Assembly: GCA_030831415.1 (NCBI GenBank)
Contig: JAURLC010000035.1
Location: 1 to 10,669 of the forward strand
From: Bacillota bacterium
GTDB lineage: Bacteria; Bacillota_I; Bacilli_A; RFN20; CAG-826
DNA length: 10,669 nt
Direction of reading: 5' to 3'
Position numbers and translations under genes: made by a program. The notes beneath the pieces were generated by a model. It was not told where the DNA came from, did no database searches, and was given only the letters and a program-made list of their open reading frames with translations. Shown piece after piece: positions 1 through 6,296 of the stretch; position 1 is the first letter of the stretch, and each line of letters starts with the position of its first letter.

Positions 1-2
1 TC

Positions 3-452
3 TTATTAGAAGATGAAGATTTTTTTGTTACCGCGAACCATAAAACCAAAGTAACCGAGGCAAATGGTCGACGATGGTTTTCAAAGGAACCTGCCATTTC
101 TTTTTTTTCAAAAAAAGATTGGTTTAATGTAATTGGCATGATTAAAGATCGCGGAGTTGTTTTTTATGTAAACGTTGCCACACCGACGCTTCTCCACAAT
201 GGTATGTTGAAATATATTGACTACGATTTAGACTACAAATTGTTTCCAGATGGTTACATTATGACATTGGATGAACGAGAATTTGAAAAGCATCGAACGT
301 TGTATGGATATTCAGATCAACTTGTTCAAGCATTAAAAATCACCACACAACAATTATTTAAAAAATTACAAGAACGGGAGTACCCCTTTCAAATGCACAA
401 AATTCAAACATTCTATCAACAATTTATTAAAGAAAAGAAATTTATTTTTTAA
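3..452 (+). CDS. DUF402 family protein, probable nucleoside tri-/diphosphate phosphatase (5' end outside window)
   Basis: The frame is open from base 3, so the gene begins upstream; the first ATG inside the window (138) lies in the middle of the domain and is not the start. The 149 visible residues match the DUF402 pattern I know from Bacillus YgaC-like proteins: NGRRWFSKEPA (visible residues 21-31), WFNVI (40-44), the acidic cluster YIDYDLDYK (71-79, with D73, D75 and D77 as likely metal ligands) and FPDG (81-84), then a helical C-terminus rich in Lys and Gln. Family proteins are about 175 residues, so roughly 25-30 N-terminal residues are missing. Characterised members hydrolyse nucleoside tri- and diphosphates in the cytoplasm with a divalent metal; that activity here is inferred from the family. 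The TAA stop shares one base with the tsaE ATG (TAATG), which suggests translational coupling. Confidence 0.85.
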   Translation, partial: LLEDEDFFVTANHKTKVTEANGRRWFSKEPAISFFSKKDWFNVIGMIKDRGVVFYVNVATPTLLHNGMLKYIDYDLDYKLFPDGYIMTLDEREFEKHRTLYGYSDQLVQALKITTQQLFKKLQEREYPFQMHKIQTFYQQFIKEKKFIF

Positions 453-913
453 TGGAAACGATCATCATTACGAATTCAGAAGATGAAACACTTCAACTTG
501 GTATTCGCCTTGCTTCCGTATTAAAAATGGGCGATATTATTGCTTTATCTGGGTCGTTGGGTGCTGGAAAAACTTCCCTTGTTCACGGGATTGGCAAAGG
601 GTTAGGTATTCAGGATGCCATGCCTTCTCCTACCTTCGCGATCATGCGCAGTTATCCTTTACATCCGCAAGGAGAATTATTACACCTCGATGCTTATCGC
701 CTCCAACAGCAAGATACCGATCATGGATTAGATGAACCCTCCTCACAATCAATCTTATGTGTAGAATGGGCTGAACATATTCCACTATTATTTCAGCAAG
801 CGTGTTTATTTATTCAACTTCACGTCATCGGTCCATCTCAACGGCATATTCGTTTGACCTATCATGATATTCGGTTTCAAAAGGTGTTAGAACATGATGA
901 CACTCGTGCTTGA
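452..913 (+). CDS. tsaE: tRNA threonylcarbamoyladenosine biosynthesis ATPase TsaE
   Basis: TsaE is the small P-loop ATPase that works with TsaB and TsaD to install t6A at position 37 of ANN-decoding tRNAs. The 153 residues have the usual family length. The Walker A loop is GSLGAGKT (34-41), followed by the TsaE-typical SPTF (59-62), LHLDAYR (77-83, with D80 in the Walker B-like position) and EWAEHI (105-110). The ATG overlaps the preceding stop as TAATG. No good Shine-Dalgarno sequence is visible (the upstream bases are A/T-rich), so translation probably depends on coupling. The 3' end overlaps tsaB by 20 nt in a different frame. The order tsaE-tsaB-rimI-tsaD is common in low-GC Gram-positives and supports the assignment. 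Confidence 0.95.
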   Translation: METIIITNSEDETLQLGIRLASVLKMGDIIALSGSLGAGKTSLVHGIGKGLGIQDAMPSPTFAIMRSYPLHPQGELLHLDAYRLQQQDTDHGLDEPSSQSILCVEWAEHIPLLFQQACLFIQLHVIGPSQRHIRLTYHDIRFQKVLEHDDTRA

Positions 914-1475
914 TACTTCAACGGATTTTTTATTGATGGCCATCATGGATGATTCACATCTTCTTTCGTTTCACTTTGAAAAACTAGAAAGGCAACACGC
1001 TGAGCAATTGTTACCAACATTGGAAAACTTATTGCATCAAGCTAAAGCATCGATTACGGATATAACGTCCATTCTTGTTTCCCATGGCCCAGGATCCTTT
1101 ACCGGTGTTCGCTTAGCGATTACGTTTGTTAAGACACTTGCCTTAACCCAACCATTAACCGTCTACGCGATTCCTTCTTTGGCATTTTTAGCAAAACCGA
1201 ATCAATCTATTTTTGCAACGATGGATGCACGTGCAAATCGTCATTATGTCGCAGGATTTCAAGGGTTTAGTGTTGTGTTGAATCCTACAATTATGACGCA
1301 AGAAGAACAACAAAAATGGCTGAAATCTCATCCATCCTTTCTTCATCAACAATTGGACTCACCCAAAAATAATATAAAGGATGTGCTTGATTCGGTTATC
1401 CAATGGAAGACGCATCTTAAACCACTCGAGGATGTTCATGTATTGACGCCTTTGTATTTGAAGGATTTACAATGA
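894..1475 (+). CDS. tsaB: tRNA threonylcarbamoyladenosine biosynthesis protein TsaB
   Basis: TsaB is the inactive ASKHA-fold partner that dimerises with TsaD in the t6A synthase. Visible hallmarks are the N-terminal LVLDTST (4-10), HAEQLLP (35-41), GPGSFTGVR (65-73), the MDAR strand (110-113) and the terminal LTPLYLKD (185-192). The 193 residues are somewhat short against a common 220-240, with the reduction in the C-terminal half. Two adjacent ATGs (894 and 897) compete; AAGGTG at 881-886 lies 7 nt before the first and 10 nt before the second, so either is possible and the protein may begin MTLVLDTS. The stop TGA overlaps the rimI ATG as ATGA. Confidence 0.93.
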   Translation: MMTLVLDTSTDFLLMAIMDDSHLLSFHFEKLERQHAEQLLPTLENLLHQAKASITDITSILVSHGPGSFTGVRLAITFVKTLALTQPLTVYAIPSLAFLAKPNQSIFATMDARANRHYVAGFQGFSVVLNPTIMTQEEQQKWLKSHPSFLHQQLDSPKNNIKDVLDSVIQWKTHLKPLEDVHVLTPLYLKDLQ

Positions 1476-1909
1476 TTATACGACCCGCTACGCTACTTGA
1501 TTTAGATGCAATACTTCAAATTGAAAATGATACCTTTGATTCGCCTTGGACACGAGATCATTTTGTATATGAATTACAAGAAAATCCGTTTAGTTTTGTT
1601 TTCATTGCAGAAGAAAAAGGGTATCTTGTGGGTTATGTCGATTGGTGGAAGACTTTTGAGGTAGGACAACTTAATAACCTAGCAGTAGTCAAAGCCTTAC
1701 GTGGAAAAGGGATAGGGCGAACACTTCTAATAGATACCTTACAGCGCATGATAAAAGCAGGATGTCAGCGGTCTGTACTCGAAGTGAGAATCTCAAATAA
1801 GCCTGCGATTTCATTGTACCAATCCATGGGATTTGAAAAATCTCATCTTAAAAAACAATATTATGAAAATGACGAAGATGCTTGGGCAATGATCAAGGAG
1901 TTTGAATGA
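1472..1909 (+). CDS. rimI: Ribosomal protein S18-alanine N-acetyltransferase RimI (GNAT family)
   Basis: RimI transfers acetyl from acetyl-CoA to the N-terminal Ala of ribosomal protein S18; bacterial paralogues can also acetylate other N-termini. The 145 residues form one GNAT domain: IENDTFDSPW (17-26), the acetyl-CoA pyrophosphate loop RGKGIG (77-82), LEVR (103-106, where E104 aligns with the RimI general base), and SNKPAISLYQSMGF (108-121, with Y116 at the catalytic Tyr position), then the Y-Y...D-A-W-A-M ending. AAGGAT lies 6 nt before the ATG. The start overlaps the tsaB stop (ATGA) and the stop overlaps the tsaD start (ATGA). Its place between tsaB and tsaD is the usual context for RimI and separates it from other GNATs. 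Confidence 0.92.
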   Translation: MIIRPATLLDLDAILQIENDTFDSPWTRDHFVYELQENPFSFVFIAEEKGYLVGYVDWWKTFEVGQLNNLAVVKALRGKGIGRTLLIDTLQRMIKAGCQRSVLEVRISNKPAISLYQSMGFEKSHLKKQYYENDEDAWAMIKEFE

Positions 1910-2916
1910 GTAAAATCTTAGCGATTGAATCATCTTGTGATGATACAAGTATTTGCATTTTACAAGATGAAAAGGTTCTTTCCCTTGTAACGGCATCACA
2001 AATTGATCATCAACGATTTGGAGGCGTTTTTCCCGAACTTGCAAGTCGATTACACAGTGAAAAAATTAGTTTATTAATCATTCAAGCCTGTGAACAGGCT
2101 AACGTCACCTTATCCCAAATTGATGCGTTTGCTGCTACGGCTGGTCCAGGACTTATTGGTTCTTTACATATTGGTGTGATGGCTGCCAAAACACTCGCCT
2201 TTCGTTATCAAAAGCCATATATTCCGGTGCATCATCTTGCTGCCCATATTGAAGCAGCACGATTTGTTAACCCACTTGTGTATCCCGTCTTAGCGTTATT
2301 AGTCTCAGGTGGTCATACGATGCTTATTGAAATGGATCAACCTTTTTCCTATCACATATTAGGTCAAACACGGGATGATGCAGCTGGAGAGGCGTTTGAT
2401 AAAGTGGCTCGTATGTTGGATTTACCGTATCCTGGTGGTCCTCTTATCGACCAAATAGCCCAAAAAGGCCATCCTCGATACGTGCTTCCTACACCTTTAA
2501 AAGATCAAGCGTTGGATTTTTCCTTTTCTGGATTAAAAACGAGTGTTCATACGATTCTTGAACATCTAAAACGATCAGGGGAAACGGTGGTCGTCGAAGA
2601 TATGGCGTTTGCAGTGCAAGAGACGATTGTCAACACCCTCTTTTATAAAACAACGCAAGCCTTTGCTCAAAAACCTTACCAAACACTCGTGCTTGCAGGG
2701 GGTGTGGCGAGCAATCAAGGGTTAAGAGAAAAATTTACGACTTGGGCAAAAACGTCACACATCCATCTTTTGATTCCACCTCCATGGGCGTGTACGGACA
2801 ATGGGGCGATGATTGCATTAGTAGCGTCCTCAATTTTACATAAGGGTGGTCAGGCACCCTTTGACCATAAAGTTCTACCAAATTGGTCCTTAACGGACTT
2901 TCATTTTGAGGTATAA
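1906..2916 (+). CDS. tsaD: tRNA N6-adenosine threonylcarbamoyltransferase TsaD (Kae1/Gcp)
   Basis: TsaD is the catalytic subunit that moves the threonylcarbamoyl group from TC-AMP to A37 of tRNA. The 336 residues match the family length. Motifs in order are AIESSCDDT (6-14; CDET is more usual), the metal ligands H110 and H114 in HHLAAH, SGGHT (134-138), DDAAGEAFDK (157-166), FSGLKT (207-212), GGVASN (265-270) and CTDNGAM (296-302), whose D298 completes the metal site. All ligands are present, so an active enzyme is expected. AAGGAG precedes the ATG by 6 nt. The start overlaps the rimI stop (ATGA). The gene ends in TAA seven bases before asnS, and that TAA is part of a TATAAT sequence. Confidence 0.97.
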   Translation: MSKILAIESSCDDTSICILQDEKVLSLVTASQIDHQRFGGVFPELASRLHSEKISLLIIQACEQANVTLSQIDAFAATAGPGLIGSLHIGVMAAKTLAFRYQKPYIPVHHLAAHIEAARFVNPLVYPVLALLVSGGHTMLIEMDQPFSYHILGQTRDDAAGEAFDKVARMLDLPYPGGPLIDQIAQKGHPRYVLPTPLKDQALDFSFSGLKTSVHTILEHLKRSGETVVVEDMAFAVQETIVNTLFYKTTQAFAQKPYQTLVLAGGVASNQGLREKFTTWAKTSHIHLLIPPPWACTDNGAMIALVASSILHKGGQAPFDHKVLPNWSLTDFHFEV

Positions 2917-2917
2917 T
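2890..2917 (+). promoter_or_regulatory. Possible promoter for asnS inside the end of tsaD
   Basis: A perfect TATAAT lies at 2912-2917, with TTAACG (4 of 6 to TTGACA) at 2890-2895 and a 16-nt spacer. The predicted transcription start falls at or next to the asnS ATG (2924), so this promoter would give a leaderless asnS mRNA. The -10 box overlaps the tsaD stop codon, so it could be chance in AT-rich DNA. Confidence 0.35.
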
Positions 2918-2923
2918 ATCGCT

Positions 2924-4306
2924 ATGAAATTAAAGCAAACCCATTCGATACGTCAACTCTATGCTTCTTTTAACCAACTTGTTGAATCTCATGAGATCAT
3001 TCGGATTAGTGGATGGATTCGTACGAATCGTCTAAGTGGTTCCATCGGATTTATTGAACTCAACGACGGCAGTGGATTTAAAAATATGCAAGCCGTGTAT
3101 GATAAGCAACGCATCGATGATTTTGAAAATCTTAGTAAATGTGGAACGGGTTCTGCAATTACTTTAGAAGGAAAACTTATTGCCACTCCTACGATGAAAC
3201 AACCCTTTGAACTTCATGTTGAATCGTTTGAAATTGTGGGTAAAGCAAGTGAAGAATACCCCTTACAAAAGAAACGTCACGGGTTTGATTTCTTACGTGA
3301 AATTGCTCACCTTCGTCCTCGAACGAATACGTTTACGGCGTTATACCGTTTGCGTTCAGTGGTTGCGATGGCCATTCATCAATTTTTTTATGATCGTGAG
3401 TTCGTATACGTTCACACTCCCATCCTTACCGGCAATGACGCCGAAGGCGCAGGACAAGCATTTCAGGTACTTGTTGATCCAAAGGATCCTACCGCTTTTT
3501 TTAAAAAACAAGCTTCTTTAACTGTTTCTGGACAGCTTCATGTCGAAGCTTTTTCTGAAGCGTTTAAAAAAGTGTATACCTTTGGTCCTACCTTTCGAGC
3601 CGAACCAAGTAACACAACGCGTCATGCTTCTGAATTTTGGATGATTGAACCCGAAATTTCTTTTGCAACATTAGACGATGATATGGAACTTATTGAAGCA
3701 TGCGTTCGATATGTGATTGAGTTTACGATGAAGCATTGCCCTCATGAACTTGAATTTTTTAATACCTTTATCGATACACATTTAAAAGAACGATTAGAAA
3801 CGGTCTTAAAGACCCCATTTGTTAAAATGACATACACTGAAGCCATTGTTAAACTTCAAGACGCAGTCAAAGAAGGTGTTACCTTTGAAAAAAGCGCCAT
3901 CGTTTGGGGGATGGATTTACAAACCGAACATGAACGTTATCTTGCTGAACAACTTGTTAAAGGGCCGGTATTCCTTATCCATTATCCTAAAGAAATCAAA
4001 GCGTTTTATATGCGATTGAATGATGACAATAAAACGGTTGCAGCCTGTGATTTACTCGTTCCCGGGGTGGGTGAACTCGTGGGAGGGTCTCAACGGGAAG
4101 AGCGGCTTGATAAGCTTCAATCCCGTATGCAAGAGGAAGGCAACGAACATGAACTTCAATGGTACTTGGATATTCGTCGTTATGGAGGAACTCCTCATGC
4201 TGGATTTGGAATTGGTTTTGATCGTTTGTTAATGTATTTAACAGGGATGAGTAATATTCGGGATGTCCAACCATATCCACGAACACCCGGGAGCTTATTG
4301 TATTAA
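2924..4306 (+). CDS. asnS: Asparaginyl-tRNA synthetase (class IIb)
   Basis: This enzyme charges tRNA-Asn with asparagine in the cytoplasm. From the ATG the protein is 460 residues, the normal size. It has an N-terminal OB-fold anticodon-binding domain (about 20-107, including RISGWIRTNR and FIELNDGSG), then the class II catalytic core: HLRPRT (129-134), GNDAEGAGQAF (170-180), LTVSGQLHVEAF (199-210), motif 2 beginning FRAEPSN (224-230) and ending EPE (242-244), GELVGGSQREER (383-394) and motif 3 GFGIGFDRL (427-435). LTVSGQL and the short length separate it from AspRS. The frame can be extended to a TTG at 2906, but ATG 2924 gives the expected N-terminus. A GAGGT at 2908-2912 is rather far (11 nt) from the ATG. 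The stop shares a base with the next ATG (TAATG). Confidence 0.96.
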   Translation: MKLKQTHSIRQLYASFNQLVESHEIIRISGWIRTNRLSGSIGFIELNDGSGFKNMQAVYDKQRIDDFENLSKCGTGSAITLEGKLIATPTMKQPFELHVESFEIVGKASEEYPLQKKRHGFDFLREIAHLRPRTNTFTALYRLRSVVAMAIHQFFYDREFVYVHTPILTGNDAEGAGQAFQVLVDPKDPTAFFKKQASLTVSGQLHVEAFSEAFKKVYTFGPTFRAEPSNTTRHASEFWMIEPEISFATLDDDMELIEACVRYVIEFTMKHCPHELEFFNTFIDTHLKERLETVLKTPFVKMTYTEAIVKLQDAVKEGVTFEKSAIVWGMDLQTEHERYLAEQLVKGPVFLIHYPKEIKAFYMRLNDDNKTVAACDLLVPGVGELVGGSQREERLDKLQSRMQEEGNEHELQWYLDIRRYGGTPHAGFGIGFDRLLMYLTGMSNIRDVQPYPRTPGSLLY

Positions 4307-4479
4307 TGCAACCTTTACCATACGAAGAGATTGAAAATAAAGACGTTGAGAAAGTGATGTATCAACGAAAAAAATTATCGATTCAACGATTAACTTTTTT
4401 GTTTTTTTTCGTTGATATCGTCTTAGCCGTGATGGTAATCATTGAATTGTTTCAATGGATTAACCGTCTTTCTAACTAA
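4306..4479 (+). CDS. Small single-pass membrane protein, 57 residues, function unknown
   Basis: This short frame starts at the ATG that overlaps the asnS stop (TAATG) and ends at TAA 4477-4479. The protein has an acidic N-terminus (EEIENKDVEK, 7-16), a basic stretch (QRKKLSIQR, 20-28) and one hydrophobic segment of about 20 residues (30-48, LTFLFFFVDIVLAVMVII plus flank). The positive charge just before the helix suggests the N-terminus is cytoplasmic. I do not recognise a family. Support comes from the tight coupling to asnS and the believable membrane topology; GGGAG at 4289-4293 is a distant possible ribosome binding site (12 nt). Its stop overlaps the stop of the convergent gene. A 15-bp inverted repeat lies inside it, so the alternative is a non-coding 3' end of the asnS operon. 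Confidence 0.6.
   Translation: MQPLPYEEIENKDVEKVMYQRKKLSIQRLTFLFFFVDIVLAVMVIIELFQWINRLSN
4360..4417. repeat. Perfect 15-bp inverted repeat with A-run/T-run stem, possible bidirectional terminator
   Basis: The left arm TATCAACGAAAAAAA (4360-4374) is exactly complementary to the right arm TTTTTTTCGTTGATA (4403-4417), with a 28-nt loop. The loop holds a smaller ATCG/CGAT pair (4377-4380 and 4387-4390). A T-rich tract runs 4395-4409 on the + strand and an A-run 4368-4374 is its mirror for the - strand. The repeat sits near the convergence of two transcription units that otherwise have no terminator. It lies in the 57-residue coding frame, where Lys-Lys and Phe-Phe codons may produce part of it by chance. 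Confidence 0.45.
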
Positions 4480-5123
4480 AGTTTTTTCGCGACTTCTTTT
4501 AACGATTTGGTAAACGAGATATTCGCATCACGATAAATACGTGTTGTGCGAGCATACAATGCTAAAACAGCGCGTACCGTCAACATAATTGCAATCAACG
4601 TCATAAAGAAAAGAAGATAAGAAATCATGGCTTCGGGAACAAAACGAGGACTGTTGAGAAGTGCAGGGAAATCCGAGGGAATCAGGACACCAAAAAACTC
4701 ACTTCGAGGAATGTTTTCCCAATCAATAACGGGGAATAATGTATTGAAACCTCGATCTGTATAATCAAACAACGCATCAAAGGTGAAAGTTGAATCAAAC
4801 CATTGTTGATATGCGAAAAAAATACCTACCACTAATGCTATGAGTAGATAAGGGAGAAAAAAATCTTTTAATGCATGACGATGACTCTTTTTGAGGGCAA
4901 TTTTTTTGAATTGTTGCGGAGTAGTGACAATGCGAGTGTATACTAATTTCCACATATCAGCATCGACTTGTCTTTCTAACCGAGCGATATACCGTTCAAA
5001 CAACCAACCGATACCACCAATTAAGGTGAAAAGTAATAACAGTATGCTTAAAAACCAGAATAAAATTTGATTTCGTTGGGTTGCACTAATCGGGGTTGAT
5101 GCCAATACAGATAAAAGCATCAT
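4476..5123 (-). CDS. Membrane protein with three predicted helices, function unknown
   Basis: This 215-residue protein has hydrophobic segments at about 20-42, 88-106 and 165-188. Basic residues after the first segment (RYIARLERQ, 44-52) and after the third (RTTRIYR, 192-198) place residues 43-87 and the C-terminus in the cytoplasm, and a loop of about 58 residues (107-164) outside. The cytoplasmic stretch is Lys/Arg-rich and helical in character. I recognise no family with certainty. The order (outside N-terminus, TM1, basic cytoplasmic helix region, TM2, external loop, TM3) resembles the three-helix plan of the Oxa1/EMC3/DUF106 superfamily, but that is topology only. The start is well supported: AGGAGAG lies 8 nt upstream and the ATG overlaps the preceding stop (ATGA). 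The TAG stop overlaps the convergent gene's TAA. Confidence 0.8.
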   Translation of the reverse strand: MMLLSVLASTPISATQRNQILFWFLSILLLLFTLIGGIGWLFERYIARLERQVDADMWKLVYTRIVTTPQQFKKIALKKSHRHALKDFFLPYLLIALVVGIFFAYQQWFDSTFTFDALFDYTDRGFNTLFPVIDWENIPRSEFFGVLIPSDFPALLNSPRFVPEAMISYLLFFMTLIAIMLTVRAVLALYARTTRIYRDANISFTKSLKEVAKKL

Positions 5124-5407
5124 AAGGTTTTCTCTCCTGTTTCAGAAACCAATGGAGTTTCCCGATGCGCAGTTGGATGATTTCGTTGCATAAATTCATA
5201 TCGAGTATTCGCTTTGAGATCCTCTTCAAAAGGGGAGAATACTCCTTGCCCTGAGAAAAACAAATAAACCGAATGTAGACTGGAAAATAAAAAAATCACG
5301 GTTCCGTAAATAAAAAAGAAGACAAAGACCAATGCAATAATCGGTGAACCAATAACATAGGCTACACCTATAAACGTTCGTTTAATAAATCCTGCAAGTT
5401 CTTTCAT
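5120..5407 (-). CDS. Small membrane protein, 95 residues, function unknown
   Basis: The N-terminal half is hydrophobic, with one long or two close transmembrane segments (about 12-33 and 34-52; FVFFFIYGTVIFLFS in the centre). The second half (55-95) is polar and probably cytoplasmic, with EEDLKANTRYEF (61-72) and an acidic/hydroxylated tail. I do not recognise a family. It is the middle gene of three membrane-protein genes: 10 nt separate it from the upstream gene's stop, and its TGA overlaps the next ATG (ATGA), so co-expression is likely. No Shine-Dalgarno sequence is visible before its ATG; a TAAAAT box lies 7 nt upstream instead. Confidence 0.75.
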   Translation of the reverse strand: MKELAGFIKRTFIGVAYVIGSPIIALVFVFFFIYGTVIFLFSSLHSVYLFFSGQGVFSPFEEDLKANTRYEFMQRNHPTAHRETPLVSETGEKTL

Positions 5408-5414
5408 GCTTATT

Positions 5415-5420
5415 ATTTTA
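5415..5420 (-). promoter_or_regulatory. Possible -10 box (TAAAAT) for leaderless start of the 95-residue gene
   Basis: Read on the - strand, TAAAAT is followed by 7 nt and then the ATG at 5407. The ATG has no Shine-Dalgarno sequence. I find no -35 match at 16-18 nt. The box overlaps the stop codon of the upstream gene, so chance is quite possible. Confidence 0.22.
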
Positions 5421-6296
5421 GCCGATTTTCTCTTGAGATGGTGAATGACTTATGAATGTCATAACAAGTGCTAAAAAGGGTAACCATAATAGACTAATGG
5501 GAAATGCCCACAAGGCGGTATAAGTGGCAATGAGGGCGTGTGTGATTGGGTAGAATAAACCGAGTATGATCACAAAGTATTGCCATTTTTTACTTAGCGA
5601 CAAGCCTACTTGGACCATATGTATTACCGAAAGAAACACTAGCGGACCTACTAACCATAAGAAAGGTAAGTCAAAAACGAGGTAAAGGAGGACATAGATT
5701 ATCAATAAAACGAGGATTGAAAAGATGGAATTACGTGGACTAAATATATGCAATTTCGTTATTTTTTGCGATTGTAAAACGTATCGATAGACAATCCAGA
5801 TTGTGAAAAATTGAAGTAAACTTGCAAGATATAAACCAAGATAAAACAGATTGACGTGGTCGTTGAGTGGAATTGAAAAAACTTGTTGGATCAACCCTGT
5901 GTAGTTAACATTGTAGAGTTGGTCGCTTAACCAATTGACACCCCAAAAAAGCATCATCTGAATGAGGGTTCCTCCTGCAAAAAGAATCGATTCGTGAAAG
6001 GGTGAAAGAGTGACAAAACCTAAATATAATCCTATAACCATGCTTGGAAATATAAACAGTAAAAACCAATCCCATGGCATCGCTAAAATCAATAATTGAA
6101 TGAAGGATACCGAAAAAAAATAGAGCAACCATCCTTTCCATTGAGCGTGATAAATCACTTGAATCGAGAACAACGGAATGAAAAAAATTAAAAGGAAAGA
6201 AATTTGTGGAAATAACGAAGACCAACTCGTTAAAGCTACTTGTAAGGCTGTCATTAAGGCAGCAAAAGGTAGCGTATGTTGAAACGATTTATTCAT
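5418..6296 (-). CDS. Multi-pass membrane protein (8-10 helices), function unknown, possibly DUF2232/YybS-like
   Basis: The protein is 292 residues from the ATG at 6296, or 295 from an in-frame ATG at 6305. Nearly all of it is hydrophobic, with about eight to ten segments (counted from the 6305 start: about 12-30, 34-52, 57-75, 80-100, 105-125, 150-176, 192-213, 215-235, 240-258, 262-286). The short loops carry basic residues (RNSIF at 191-195, SKKWQY at 238-243). The length and the opening LPFAALMTALQVALTSW resemble DUF2232/YybS and ECF-substrate-like integral proteins, but I see no signature that proves it; a transporter component is only a possibility. Neither start has a Shine-Dalgarno sequence. 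I prefer 6296 because TATAAT lies 7 nt before it. The 5' end overlaps the divergent lipoprotein gene, and the gene heads the three-gene membrane cluster. Confidence 0.78.
   Translation of the reverse strand: MNKSFQHTLPFAALMTALQVALTSWSSLFPQISFLLIFFIPLFSIQVIYHAQWKGWLLYFFSVSFIQLLILAMPWDWFLLFIFPSMVIGLYLGFVTLSPFHESILFAGGTLIQMMLFWGVNWLSDQLYNVNYTGLIQQVFSIPLNDHVNLFYLGLYLASLLQFFTIWIVYRYVLQSQKITKLHIFSPRNSIFSILVLLIIYVLLYLVFDLPFLWLVGPLVFLSVIHMVQVGLSLSKKWQYFVIILGLFYPITHALIATYTALWAFPISLLWLPFLALVMTFISHSPSQEKIG

Noticed and set aside
98..118. Poly-T/poly-A palindrome that could be a terminator
   Set aside because: It encodes the conserved Phe-Phe-Ser-Lys-Lys of DUF402, has only a 2-nt loop and lies in mid-gene.
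138..452. ATG at 138 as the start of a 104-residue gene
   Set aside because: Conserved DUF402 motifs (NGRRWFSKEPA, WFNVI) lie upstream in the same open frame, so the gene begins before the window.
1811..2044. Antisense 77-residue frame across the rimI-tsaD junction
   Set aside because: It lies opposite conserved rimI and tsaD coding sequence and its translation has low-complexity, non-protein-like composition.
2906..2923. TTG at 2906 as the asnS start, adding six residues
   Set aside because: It overlaps the end of tsaD, and the ATG at 2924 gives the normal AsnRS N-terminus and length.
3207..3521. Open frame inside asnS on the + strand, and other long antisense frames within asnS, pcrA and ligA (for example 3996-4286, 7834-8067, 10174-10419)
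   Set aside because: Each is wholly covered by a well-supported gene in another frame, has no ribosome binding site or family resemblance, and is explained as a shadow of the codon use.
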